A DNA stretch of 64,000 nucleotides from Fischerella muscicola PCC 7414 (GTDB lineage: Bacteria > Cyanobacteriota > Cyanobacteriia > Cyanobacteriales > Nostocaceae): contig NZ_AJLK01000073.1 in NCBI RefSeq assembly GCF_000317205.1, positions 1 through 64,000 of the forward strand, read 5' to 3'. How positions within the stretch are numbered: the first letter of the stretch is position 1; the number at the start of each line of letters is the position of its first letter. Below the pieces are notes generated by a model, which saw only the letters and a list, made by a program, of their open reading frames with translations, was not told the origin of the DNA and did not search any database. This document shows positions 18,126-26,671 of this stretch, in pieces. A program made the position numbers and the translations under genes.

Positions 18126-18916
18126 TTGGGGATTGGGGATTGGCGATCACAGATAGGCGTCGGGGATTAGGAATTGGTGTTTATTCTCCCCCTTGTCCTC
18201 CTGTCCTCCTTGTCCACGCCAGGTGCTACAACGGAACGGACTTCCATAGCCGGAGGAAACCTCCGGCTTCAGTCCTCGGGAACCTCCCTTCGGGTTCGCC
18301 AGTTCCCCTACCCTTACCTTAAGCCACTTCGTGTCTACGTGACGGGAACCGCCTTTTTGGGGGACTGGACTCACCGCAACGCACTGGCTCCCCTTGTCCC
18401 CTCAATCCTACTACCCAATACCCGATCCCCGATCCCTGCTATCCTTTCTGGTAAATATACTCATCATTTTGTTCAGCCTGAGCATTTTTCTGATTTACAA
18501 CTTGATACATATAAATTTAACCTCTGAAGAAACTTACCTACAGAGGCTAATCTTACTATCTTTAGTTTGTTGACACCTTGCGCTTTATAGGATAAGGCGA
18601 ATATAATTCAAATTTATACCCTCTCTTTGATCTATCACAAAGAGTAATAAGGGTATTTCGCCAACGAGAGCGTTTTTGGAAAACCTGATTTTTACCGAAA
18701 TTTCTTTAGGTAGACTTGAGGTTTATATCAGTAGGATGAAAACAAAGATATTGGTTAGTCAAAAAATCCCCATAAAGGATATAGGCAAACAGTCAAACAC
18801 TTGTTATCTTTCTTAATATAGATAAATAAGTGCTAGACAAGTAAACGACTAGCCTAATAGTCTCTTAGGAGCCTCTGTAACTGATCTAACTTTTACTTAT
18901 TTTTTAGGAGCTAATT
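18126..18916. other. Long nblA upstream region with composite repeat debris
   Basis: About 790 bp. Positions 18200-18400 contain dispersed palindromic pieces (CCGGAGGAAACCTCCGG at 18250-18266; ACCCTTACCTTAAG near 18310) that recur inverted around 22380-22395. Positions 18530-18916 are AT-rich and presumably contain the nblA promoter. I looked for a canonical NtcA site (GTA-N8-TAC) there and did not see one. Confidence 0.5.
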
Positions 18917-19117
18917 ATGGACAAGCCTATTGAGTTGACCCTAGAACAGCAATTCAGCATCCGCTCTTTTGCTACTCAGGTACAAAACATGAGCCATGAT
19001 CAAGCAAAAGATTTTCTCGTCAAGCTCTATGAGCAAATGGTTGTCAGAGAAGCAACTTACAAAGAATTGCTCAAACATCAATGGGGTTTAGACTCAGGTT
19101 CTAGCTGGGCAGCTTAG
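18917..19117 (+). CDS. nblA: Phycobilisome degradation protein NblA
   Basis: 66 residues, the usual NblA length. The sequence follows the family closely: PIELTLEQQFSIRSFATQVQ, MSHDQAKDFLVKLYEQMVV and a C-terminal YKELLKHQWGL. NblA is a small helical adaptor that binds phycobiliproteins and brings them to Clp protease during nitrogen or sulfur starvation. The start is supported by TTAGGAGCT about 7 bases upstream. It is monocistronic, with long flanking spacers. The nblS regulator lies about 6 kb away. Confidence 0.96.
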   Translation: MDKPIELTLEQQFSIRSFATQVQNMSHDQAKDFLVKLYEQMVVREATYKELLKHQWGLDSGSSWAA

Positions 19118-19750
19118 GATTGTGAGTCGCGGTAGGCGACCTCCTTCTCTTGCTAGGTTCCACCAGAGGAAAAGAGCTGGGGATGTCGGGGCGTCAACTT
19201 TGATGAGCAACACTAACTGTAAAAGTGCCAATAGAAATACTAATCACATCAAAATTTGACACGAGCAAACTCCAAACGATGGGCTTTGTAAAACATAGAT
19301 TATATACCCCAAATAGAGGTAATCACATACCCGTGTACTACTAGAGGTTACACCAGCCAACCATTTATTATTGCACAACAAAGTACTTTGTTTAGAAGTC
19401 AATATTGTACTTTCTTAACCTAGCGATAGCACCAATGAAATGATTTTAAATGCTGACTAGATTGACTAGATGTGTACATTAGCACTAATTCTTATGCAAA
19501 AACACTGAACTTAAGGTTTTATAGATATTAATAACCTACACCTTAAACTAGACTCCACACAGAGATTTTTTGTACAACCCCTAGCTAATCTATGTTTTTT
19601 TAATTTATATCTTCACTATTTATATTTCTTATAAGGGTATTTTGCAACTCCTAAACAAATTTTCTTAACATTAATTAATATATTACTCTCTTCATACAGC
19701 AAGTTGATAGATGTAATTCAGTTCGTTGTGGCTTCTTCCTTCATTTCAAG
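19118..19750. other. Intergenic region downstream of nblA, no gene seen
   Basis: About 630 AT-rich bp between convergent nblA and the Ser/Thr kinase gene. A short inverted repeat (GTCGC-GGTAG-GCGAC, 19127-19141) follows nblA but lacks a T run. Nothing else could be supported. Confidence 0.4.
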
Positions 19751-21310
19751 TTAGCCTGACAGGTCGAATGGAGAATCTGTATCAATTGCTTGTAGTTTTG
19801 CTAAGATTTGAGGTTTGAGCTTTTCGTACTCAAACTTAAGTAAATTTTTGCTAAGTTGGGGTTCATCTGAGAATGCCAATGATTTACTCATTGCTGCCCA
19901 CTGTTCAAGTCTTTGCCGTTGAGCAGAAGCAATTGTCGAAATTATGATGTGAGCGCAATGGTTTGGTGTTTCTTTCGCAAATAACAGTAGACGGTAGTAA
20001 CCATTTTGCACGAGTAGGCGAGTGGTTTCTTGGCCGATATTTGTTTTGAGATCAAGGTAATAAGGCAACCATTTAGAACCATGCTTGCGGTTATAGAGGA
20101 CAGTAATCCACAACAGCATGGGGTGAGGAGAAGTAATGAAAAGAAACTGATTATAACGAGTACAGACTAAGCGCTTTTGAATTTCTGCTTGCGGTAGCAT
20201 AATCCATAAAGCAGGTTTTAATTCCCCATTCAGACGAATAGGCTGAGGAAAAACGATATTGGCAATAGGTTTATTTTGAGGCCAGGAAGCTTGTTGTGCA
20301 ATTTCACTAGTTAACGGAGATACACGTGAATCAGCATCAGATTTGTGATCAATATTAGTTTTTACAGGTGGAGGATTGATGATAGCAGGTAAATTAGTAG
20401 TTTGTTCTTGAGTACTTGTGAAATCATGCTGTTCAACAGATGTTAGCACTTTGAGAATTTCACCGATATTTTGGGGGCGATCGCTTGCTGACTTAGCCAA
20501 ACAACCCATTACCAAATTTTCTATTTGCTTGGGTAATTGTAATGTTGGGGCAACTTCAGCAAAAGTCCGTGGTGGTTGAGTTTGATGTGCTTTATACCAT
20601 GCTCCAAAAGAATGGGTTGGCGCGACTAGGGGCATTTTGCCTGTAAGCATTTCAAACATCATCACGCCCAAACTATAAATATCAGAGCGGTTGTCTAGTT
20701 CCTTACCCTCCATTTGCTCAGGTGAAGAATAAGCTAGTGTACCTAAATAGAAATTTGTATAATTGCTATCCGCCTGTAGTAATTTAGCAATCCCAAAGTC
20801 TAGAATTTTGACTAATTCTCCAAAACTAGCGTCTGGAACAACTAATATATTGCTGGGTTTAATATCACGATGGATAATTGGATAAATTTTGCCATCAACC
20901 GGAATACCATCGTGAGCGCACTGTAACCCTAAACAAATTTGACGTGCCAAGTTCAAGAATCTTGGCAAAGACAAATCTTGCTTACGAACAATATTGTTTA
21001 GACCTATACCTTGGAGATATTCCATTACGTAGAACGGAGTATCATGATCGTCTACGCCATAATCCATAACTCGAACAATATGAATACTTTTTTGTCCCAA
21101 TAAGGCACAGGTTTTTGCTTCTCGTTCAAAACGCTCCTGCAATCGCATTTTTTTATTTTGAACTGATAAAGCCAGAAATTTAACAGCAACGGGCACGCCC
21201 CCCAACAAAACGTCCCTAGCGCTATAAACTCGACCCATTGCTCCAGTTCCGATCAACTCTTTAAGCTCATAGCGATTGCTGAGTAAACGACCAACGTTGG
21301 GGTCTGACAT
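19751..21310 (-). CDS. Ser/Thr protein kinase with unknown C-terminal domain
   Basis: 519 residues from the ATG at 21310, chosen because the kinase domain starts about 14 residues later and GGAG lies 11 bases upstream; the frame is open to a GTG at 21394. The kinase domain has the glycine loop ELIGTGAMGRVYSARD, VAVKFLAL, the catalytic HRDIKPSNILV, ILDFGIAKLL, YSSPEQMEG and DIYSLGVMMFEMLTG, all intact. A Pro/Thr-rich linker (about 305-355) leads to a roughly 160-residue C-terminal region (LNGELKPALWIMLP, WLPYYLDLKTNIGQE) that I do not recognise. No membrane helix is evident. Confidence 0.9.
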   Translation of the reverse strand: MSDPNVGRLLSNRYELKELIGTGAMGRVYSARDVLLGGVPVAVKFLALSVQNKKMRLQERFEREAKTCALLGQKSIHIVRVMDYGVDDHDTPFYVMEYLQGIGLNNIVRKQDLSLPRFLNLARQICLGLQCAHDGIPVDGKIYPIIHRDIKPSNILVVPDASFGELVKILDFGIAKLLQADSNYTNFYLGTLAYSSPEQMEGKELDNRSDIYSLGVMMFEMLTGKMPLVAPTHSFGAWYKAHQTQPPRTFAEVAPTLQLPKQIENLVMGCLAKSASDRPQNIGEILKVLTSVEQHDFTSTQEQTTNLPAIINPPPVKTNIDHKSDADSRVSPLTSEIAQQASWPQNKPIANIVFPQPIRLNGELKPALWIMLPQAEIQKRLVCTRYNQFLFITSPHPMLLWITVLYNRKHGSKWLPYYLDLKTNIGQETTRLLVQNGYYRLLLFAKETPNHCAHIIISTIASAQRQRLEQWAAMSKSLAFSDEPQLSKNLLKFEYEKLKPQILAKLQAIDTDSPFDLSG

Positions 21311-21428
21311 ATAAAATTGACTCCAATGTTCAAAAGTAGAAAACGATACAAAAGTTACTATCCTAGACTTTGCCTTGTATTCTAGTTTGCCCACTTTTGA
21401 CTCAGTTCATTAACTTTGGATAAGGGAA

Positions 21429-21471
21429 TTGTTGGTGGTTGGTGGTTGGTGGTTGGTTGTTGGTGGTTAGT
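21429..21471. repeat. GGTGGTT/GGTTGTT heptamer tandem repeat
   Basis: About six 7-bp units of GTTGGTG type in a row, immediately followed by GTAGAGACGCGATG...CACGTCTGTAC (21473-21502), a degenerate relative of the palindrome found inside the P-type ATPase gene at 61268-61295. Confidence 0.75.
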
Positions 21472-21551
21472 AGGTAGAGACGCGATGTTTCTCACGTCTG
21501 TACAATAGTGGTTAGTGGTTAATCATGAAGTACTATCCACTTAGCAATTTT

Positions 21552-22091
21552 TCAGTTTGTACGCTGGCGTTCTAGACTCGCTTCCATTGTGCTAGTTAAA
21601 TAATGACCAGCCATAATGCCACTAGTTAGGTAGTAACTGTCATCGTTGACTCGATGTAGAGTTTCAAAACCGCTGCGACGTTCGCGATCGCTCAGTACCC
21701 AGTAACGCTGCACAATTGTATCTAAACCAATCCAGCCCTCGCCTTCGACTTGTCCTAAAATATTATGTTGTAGTAAGAAAGTATACTGCCGCGCACCTAT
21801 ATCTAAACGTCCTTTATACTGCAAGGCAATATCCGCGCGATCGCTACCAGGAAAAATCAACTTTGTTGCCATTGTGAACCAATTATCTCGATTCCAAGCC
21901 ACCAAAGTCATACCCTTAACATTGATTGGCAGACCATCGCGTTCCAGCCAACTCCCTTGTAATACCCAGCGTCCGGGTTGCAATAAAAACGTGTGAGCCA
22001 CCTTGTCAATTCCTTGCCGTTGAGCGAGTACCGCCAAGATAGCATAGTATCGGTGGGGAGGTGGGGTGGTGGGGAACTCACCGGCCCCCAC
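21552..22091 (-). CDS. Conserved hypothetical protein, 5' end fused to repeat DNA
   Basis: The open frame is 179 codons. The credible protein begins around residue 18 (AILAVLAQRQGIDKVAHTF) and runs through FLLQPGRWVLQGSWLERDG, TLVAWNRDNWFTMATKLIF and a C-terminal GIMAGHYLTSTMEASLERQ. The first 14 codons (GAGEFPTTPPPH) translate the same G-rich repeat found at 926-945, so the annotated ATG lies in repeat DNA. Either a TTG near 22037 is the true start, or insertion of the repeat removed the original 5' end. I do not recognise the family. The fold looks like a beta-rich lipocalin-type domain, which is speculative. Confidence 0.6.
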   Translation of the reverse strand: MGAGEFPTTPPPHRYYAILAVLAQRQGIDKVAHTFLLQPGRWVLQGSWLERDGLPINVKGMTLVAWNRDNWFTMATKLIFPGSDRADIALQYKGRLDIGARQYTFLLQHNILGQVEGEGWIGLDTIVQRYWVLSDRERRSGFETLHRVNDDSYYLTSGIMAGHYLTSTMEASLERQRTN

Positions 22092-22539
22092 TCCCCCAAG
22101 GGAGTGGGGATTAGGGGCAATGGGGGGCTAGGGGTCCCCACTTTGTGGGGTTGGGGGGCAATGGGGAACTCGGGGTTCCCTCTAGGGATTAGGGGGAGTG
22201 GGGTGTGGGGAGATGGGGAGTGTGTAGACGCAACAGCGGTGAGGGGGTCGCAGTCTTGGACGCCACGTGACGCCACCTGCTACAACTGTTGGAACCCCCA
22301 AGGGCGCAGTGGCTCCTTTATGGCGGGAGAAGAGTCCACCGCAGTGGCTGGGCTTTGGGTCACGTAGACGCGCTCATGGGCTTAAGGTAAGGGTATGCGA
22401 ACCCCCGTAGACGGGCGAAGCCCGGTCTCGTACGCCGTAAGGCGTGAGCGTAGGGTAGAGTACCCGGAGGGCTTCGCGCAGGGTGGGGTGTGAGGAGTGT
22501 GAGGAGAATAAATAGTAACAAATGACCAATGACTATTGA
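22066..22539. repeat. Composite dispersed-repeat block
   Basis: A run of repeats overlaps the 5' end of the preceding gene. 22071-22090 and 22120-22171 duplicate sequence found at 926-945 and 883-934 (the latter 52 bp identical). About 22255-22485 holds GC-rich palindromic pieces (GTAGACGCGCTCATGGGC, CGGGCGAAGCCCG, GCCGTAAGGCGTGAGC) typical of cyanobacterial intergenic repeats. The piece CTTAAGGTAAGGGT (22381-22394) is inverted relative to the block at 18308-18321. No gene is supported here. Confidence 0.8.
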
Positions 22540-23742
22540 CTATTGACTAAAATTTATTTCTCCTAACAATACTCGTTTGCTTGCTCCAGTAACGGTTGGT
22601 AAGTTACCGGGAAAGCCTAATTGTCGCCAGTAGGCTAGGACTGCAAAGGCGATCGCTTCTTTGAAATCTGCGCTCAATCCCACTTCATCTGTTGTTAAAA
22701 CTGGTACTGGCTCTAAAAGCTGTTGTAACCGATTTTTTAAGTAAAGATTGCGACTACCACCACCACATAAAAATACTCTTTCTGGCAATTTTGGCAAAAA
22801 AGAGCGGTAATTATGGACAATGGAAACGGCTGTGAGTTCTGTGAGAGTTGCTAGTAAATCTGCAGCACTGAGTTGGTATGGTTCCGAATCTTTGATACAC
22901 TCTTGCAGATAATCAACACCAAATAATTCTCGACCCGTAGACTTTGGTGGTGGTAGATGAAAGTACTCTTGCTCTAGCCAATGTTCGACTAGGGCATGAC
23001 AAGGAGTGCCACTAGCAGCCCAAGAGCCGTTTTCATCATAGGTTTTTGTGCCATTCGTTAAATACTGTACTGCCAGATCCAGTAGGCTATTTCCCGGCCC
23101 CGTATCCCAACCACGGATTTTTTCTAACCAGTTATCTGGCTGAGTATTTTGCCGAGGAGGTAGATAAGTAAGATTACCAATACCACCAATATTTTGAATA
23201 CAACGTGCTTCTTGAGGATGACTGAACAAAGCAGCATCTACAGGCGATACTAGGGGTGCACCTTGTCCACCAGCAGCAATATCTGCTACACGGAAGTTAC
23301 TGACAGTTGTTATGCCTGTTAATTGAGCAATGACAGCACCGCGACCGAGTTGGAGAGTGTAACCTAAACGATGATGGGGTGATGGGGTGGTGGGGTGATG
23401 GGGTGAAGTGTTCTCCCTATCTCCCACACCAGCTGGTCGATGGTAAACTGTTTGACCGTGAGAACCAATTAAAGTAGCTGGTTGGTGATCAACTTGAATG
23501 TTTTGTGCGGCTTGAGCAAAAGCGATTGCGATCGCATCATCTAATTCTGCCAACTCTGCCATTGAGATGGCTTGACCAGCACAAACAGCCAAAATGCGTT
23601 CTCTGAGATGACTTTGGTAGGGATATGTTGCTCCGGCTACAAATTCTACCTGTAAATCAAAGTCTGTACCGGAAATATTTACTAAAGCTGCATCTATACC
23701 ATCTACAGATGTGCCACTGATTAAGCCGATAACGCGAGTCAT
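22540..23742 (-). CDS. anmK: Anhydro-N-acetylmuramic acid kinase
   Basis: 400 residues from the ATG at 23742. The enzyme phosphorylates 1,6-anhydro-MurNAc during cell-wall recycling. Family motifs are [16 protein letters not shown] at the start, [52 protein letters not shown] and FLCGGGSRN. The open frame extends 29 codons upstream (to 23829), but that part encodes [11 protein letters not shown], a translated TCCAAAATC-type repeat, so the later ATG is preferred. Residues around 110-130 ([15 protein letters not shown]) are encoded by a tandem GGGGTGATGGGGTGG repeat inserted in frame within the variable loop before GYTLQLG. Confidence 0.93.
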   Translation of the reverse strand: MTRVIGLISGTSVDGIDAALVNISGTDFDLQVEFVAGATYPYQSHLRERILAVCAGQAISMAELAELDDAIAIAFAQAAQNIQVDHQPATLIGSHGQTVYHRPAGVGDRENTSPHHPTTPSPHHRLGYTLQLGRGAVIAQLTGITTVSNFRVADIAAGGQGAPLVSPVDAALFSHPQEARCIQNIGGIGNLTYLPPRQNTQPDNWLEKIRGWDTGPGNSLLDLAVQYLTNGTKTYDENGSWAASGTPCHALVEHWLEQEYFHLPPPKSTGRELFGVDYLQECIKDSEPYQLSAADLLATLTELTAVSIVHNYRSFLPKLPERVFLCGGGSRNLYLKNRLQQLLEPVPVLTTDEVGLSADFKEAIAFAVLAYWRQLGFPGNLPTVTGASKRVLLGEINFSQ

Positions 23743-24098
23743 CCGATTTTGGATTTTAGATTTTGGATTTTGGATTGGTTCCACGAGATTTATTTGGAGT
23801 CTTGTACCCTGCTCGCAATTATCGGTCATAAATATTTTTAATGATTAGTAGTTAGTGGTTAGTGGCTAGGGACGAACAGCTAGTTGTGCGCTTGTATATT
23901 TGCTGCTCATGCAAAGAACAAAGAATAAAGAAAATTTAACACCAAATTGTCAGGGGAAGTATTGTTTGAGATTTCTGTAAATCCAAAATACAAAATTGAT
24001 ATCACTTCCTCCATTAGGGTGAATCTTTAGGATGATGTGCTAGTACTAACGCTTTTTGTAGTATGCTTGTAGTTTATTGATGCTAGGCGGTAGTTAGT
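23743..24098. other. Divergent promoter gap between anmK and the acetyltransferase gene
   Basis: About 355 bp. The anmK side contains TCCAAAATC-type repeat units (23747-23776) and a GTTAGTG repeat (23846-23865). The rest is AT-rich, and no specific promoter element can be supported. Confidence 0.4.
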
Positions 24099-25274
24099 AT
24101 GACACCTGTATATGAATACAGCAAGCTTGCCAATGCAGAAGATGGGAAAAGATTAGGGGAAATCCTCAGTCAGTGTTTTATTGGCGCACCAGAAGATCAA
24201 GAAAAATACATTAACAGTATTGGTGTAGAAAATTTCCGTATCCTCCATAAACAAGGACAAATAGTTGGGGGACTGGCAATTATCCCGATGGGACAGTGGT
24301 GGGGTAGGCAGGCTATACCGATGGGGGGAATTGCTGCTGTTGGTATTGCTCCAGAATATCGTGGTACGGGAGCAGCCATAGCCATGATGCAACACACTCT
24401 TAAAGAACTCCATACCAGGAGTGTGCCCCTGTCTGCTCTTTATCCTGCTACTCAACGCCTCTACCGCAAAGCAGGATACGAACAAGGAGGAAGCTTTTGT
24501 ACGTGGGAAATTCCTTGTGAGACTATCCCAACCACGGAACAACCACTTCCTGTTGTGCGTGTTGATTTTGATATTAAAGTCTTAAATGAACTCTATCAGC
24601 AAAAAGCCAGACTAATTAATGGACACCTAGATCGACATCAAGCAATCTGGGAGAGGTTAAGCAAACCAGAGGAACAGCAAACAGTCTACACTTATTTAAT
24701 TGGTTCAGCCAATCAACCTGAAGGTTATATTATTTTCAGCCAACACCGGACAGAAGATGGTTCGATTTTGAGAATTAAAGATTGGGTATTGCTCACAACT
24801 GCGGCGTTACAATCTTTCTGGAATTTTGTTGCCGGTCATCGATCGCAAATAGAAAAAGTACGCTGGCGCAGTGCTGTTGTTGATTCTCTAACATTACTGC
24901 TACCGGAGCAAACAGCCAAGATCAAATCAACCACGCGCTGGATGCTACGGGTGATAGATGTTGTTAAGGCGCTAGAGATGCGGGGTTATCCACCTGGGAT
25001 AGAAGCTGAACTGCATTTGGAAATTCAAGATGATTTGTTTGCTGAAAATAACGGTAAATTTATTCTTGCTGTTTCTCATGGCCGTGGTGAAGTGACAAGT
25101 GGTGGTAAAGGTGAGTTACAGCTAGATGTTAAAGGACTAGCACCTATATACACGGGCTTATTTACACCCCAACAGTTACAACTAACTAAGAAATTGACTG
25201 CAACAGAATCAGCACTTTTAGCAGCTACACAAATATTTACAGGTGCATCTCCTTGGATGCCAGATTTCTTTTAA
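24099..25274 (+). CDS. Eis-like GNAT N-acetyltransferase
   Basis: 391 residues with the Eis layout. The N-terminal GNAT domain has ILHKQGQIVGGLAIIPMGQ, the acetyl-CoA loop VGIAPEYRGTGAAIAMM and ALYPATQRLYRKAGYEQGG. A second GNAT-like domain follows (about 140-290), and a C-terminal sterol-carrier-like domain contains LEIQDDLFAENNGKF and ends PWMPDFF, the C-terminal carboxylate typical of Eis enzymes. Eis proteins acetylate amines, including aminoglycosides in mycobacteria; the natural substrate in cyanobacteria is unknown. ATG start, with no clear ribosome binding site. Confidence 0.87.
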   Translation: MTPVYEYSKLANAEDGKRLGEILSQCFIGAPEDQEKYINSIGVENFRILHKQGQIVGGLAIIPMGQWWGRQAIPMGGIAAVGIAPEYRGTGAAIAMMQHTLKELHTRSVPLSALYPATQRLYRKAGYEQGGSFCTWEIPCETIPTTEQPLPVVRVDFDIKVLNELYQQKARLINGHLDRHQAIWERLSKPEEQQTVYTYLIGSANQPEGYIIFSQHRTEDGSILRIKDWVLLTTAALQSFWNFVAGHRSQIEKVRWRSAVVDSLTLLLPEQTAKIKSTTRWMLRVIDVVKALEMRGYPPGIEAELHLEIQDDLFAENNGKFILAVSHGRGEVTSGGKGELQLDVKGLAPIYTGLFTPQQLQLTKKLTATESALLAATQIFTGASPWMPDFF

Positions 25275-25355
25275 ATGTTGTTGGTTGTTTGTTGTTTGAT
25301 GTGTGGGGTCTTAACAACCAACAATCAACTACCAACTACTAACAACTATTGACTA
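25275..25355. repeat. Heptamer-type repeats in both orientations
   Basis: GTTGTTGGTTGTTTG (25278-25297) and complementary CAACCAACAATCAACTACC units (25316-25340) fill the spacer and could form a hairpin. Confidence 0.6.
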
Positions 25356-26347
25356 ATGACTAAAATTCATCAAACATCAGGTCGCTGGCGTTTAGGACTA
25401 GCGTTGTCACTACTGACTGCTTTTTTGTGGGGAATTATACCAATCGCTTTGTCAGTAACATTACAAAAATTAGATGTATATACTGTCACTTGGTTTCGGT
25501 TTTTGATCGCGTTTGTTTTGTTAGCAATTTATTTAAGTGTACAAGGGAAATTACCTACACTAAGACAACTACGTTCTACTTCTGGGAAATTATTAGCGAT
25601 CGCAACCATTTTCTTAGCTCTTAATTACATTTTTTCCTCCAAGGTTTGGCGCTAACATCACCTTATAACGCCGAACTACTCATCCAGTTAGCACCTTTAC
25701 TCATGGGTTTGGGAGGTTTAGTCATTTTCCGAGAACGCTATACACTAACTCAGTGGCTTGCCTTGGGAATTCTAACTATTGGCTTTATTCTCTTTTTTCA
25801 CGAACAACTTTTGCAATCATTTATAGCAAGTTCTCAAAGCACTAATACTTCTCATACATATCAACTATTTTATAATAATATTATTCTTTAATCATCTCAA
25901 AAATATTTACTAGGTAGTAGTTTAATTATCTTAGCAGCAGTCACATGGGCAGTCTATGCTTTAGCACAAAAACAGTTATTAAAATCTTTATCTTCATCCA
26001 ATATCATGTTCATGATTTATGGAGGATGTACATTATTTTTCTCTGTGTTTGCGAAACCAAAAACAATATTTAATCTTAATTACTTTCATGCTGCAACATT
26101 AATTTTTTGTGCCTTAAATACTCTGATTGCCTATGGTGCTTTTTCGGAAGTTTTGGAACATTGGGAAGCATCGCGCGTAAGTGCTGTATTGGCTTCGACT
26201 CCGATTATCACTTTATTGTCAGTAGAATTTGTATCAGTAATCGCACCTAATTTAATCGCTCCCGAAAAACTGACTTTGGTAGGAATTTTAGGAGCAGTTT
26301 TAGTTATCACTAGTTCAGTAGCGATCGCTTTAGGTAAACCTAGTTAA
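25356..26347 (+). pseudogene. EamA/DMT-family transporter pseudogene (frameshift and internal stop)
   Basis: Three open pieces together encode one roughly 330-residue drug/metabolite transporter. Piece 1 (LGLALSLLTAFLWGIIPIAL, TVTWFRFLIAFVLLAIYL) ends when the frame shifts at a run of six T at 25630-25635. One extra T would restore NYIFFLQGLALTSPYNAELL, the usual EamA context. Piece 2 then runs in the new frame (PLLMGLGGLVIFRERYTLTQW) to an in-frame TAA at 25889-25891. Piece 3 continues in that same frame (LAAVTWAVYALAQKQLL to VLVITSSVAIALGKP). With two independent lesions, decay is more likely than a sequencing error, though the homopolymer slip alone could be one. Confidence 0.85.
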
Positions 26348-26416
26348 ATTTAAGTTAATAAGTACTATTACTGTTGAATTTATCATGTTAATAGCATTCT
26401 AAATATTTATGATTTG

Positions 26417-26440
26417 CATACGCAAGCGTATGTTTTTTTT
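26417..26440 (+). terminator. Rho-independent terminator
   Basis: CATACG (26417-26422), loop CAAG, CGTATG (26427-26432), then eight T residues. It follows the DMT transporter pseudogene by 70 bp. Confidence 0.75.
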
Positions 26441-26671
26441 ATTTGATATGATGTCATGGTTAGCTGATGCTAACCGATTTGCTCGACGACTAGGTAAGTA
26501 ACTCAACTTATCCAGTAGACTGGAAGGAAGTTCAATTTTGAATTTCTAAATCCCGAGAAACTGCAAAAAATCCATAAATTTAGAGGCGCATCACAAAAAC
26601 TAAACTCAGGGTGTAGAAATAACTACCACAATACACGCCTTGTCAACAACATCACTGTGTATAGTTGAACG
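26441..26671. other. Spacer upstream of the DUF1400 hydrolase gene
   Basis: About 230 bp between the terminator and the hydrolase start. It presumably contains the hydrolase promoter, but no element stands out. Confidence 0.35.

Noticed and set aside
18530-18916. NtcA binding site upstream of nblA
   Set aside because: No GTA-N8-TAC match was found by reading the region.
21993-22367. 124-codon plus-strand ORF
   Set aside because: It is composed of repeat sequence and antisense to a more credible gene.
23743-23829. N-terminal extension of AnmK
   Set aside because: The extra 29 codons translate a TCCAAAATC repeat. The family N-terminus begins at the ATG at 23742.
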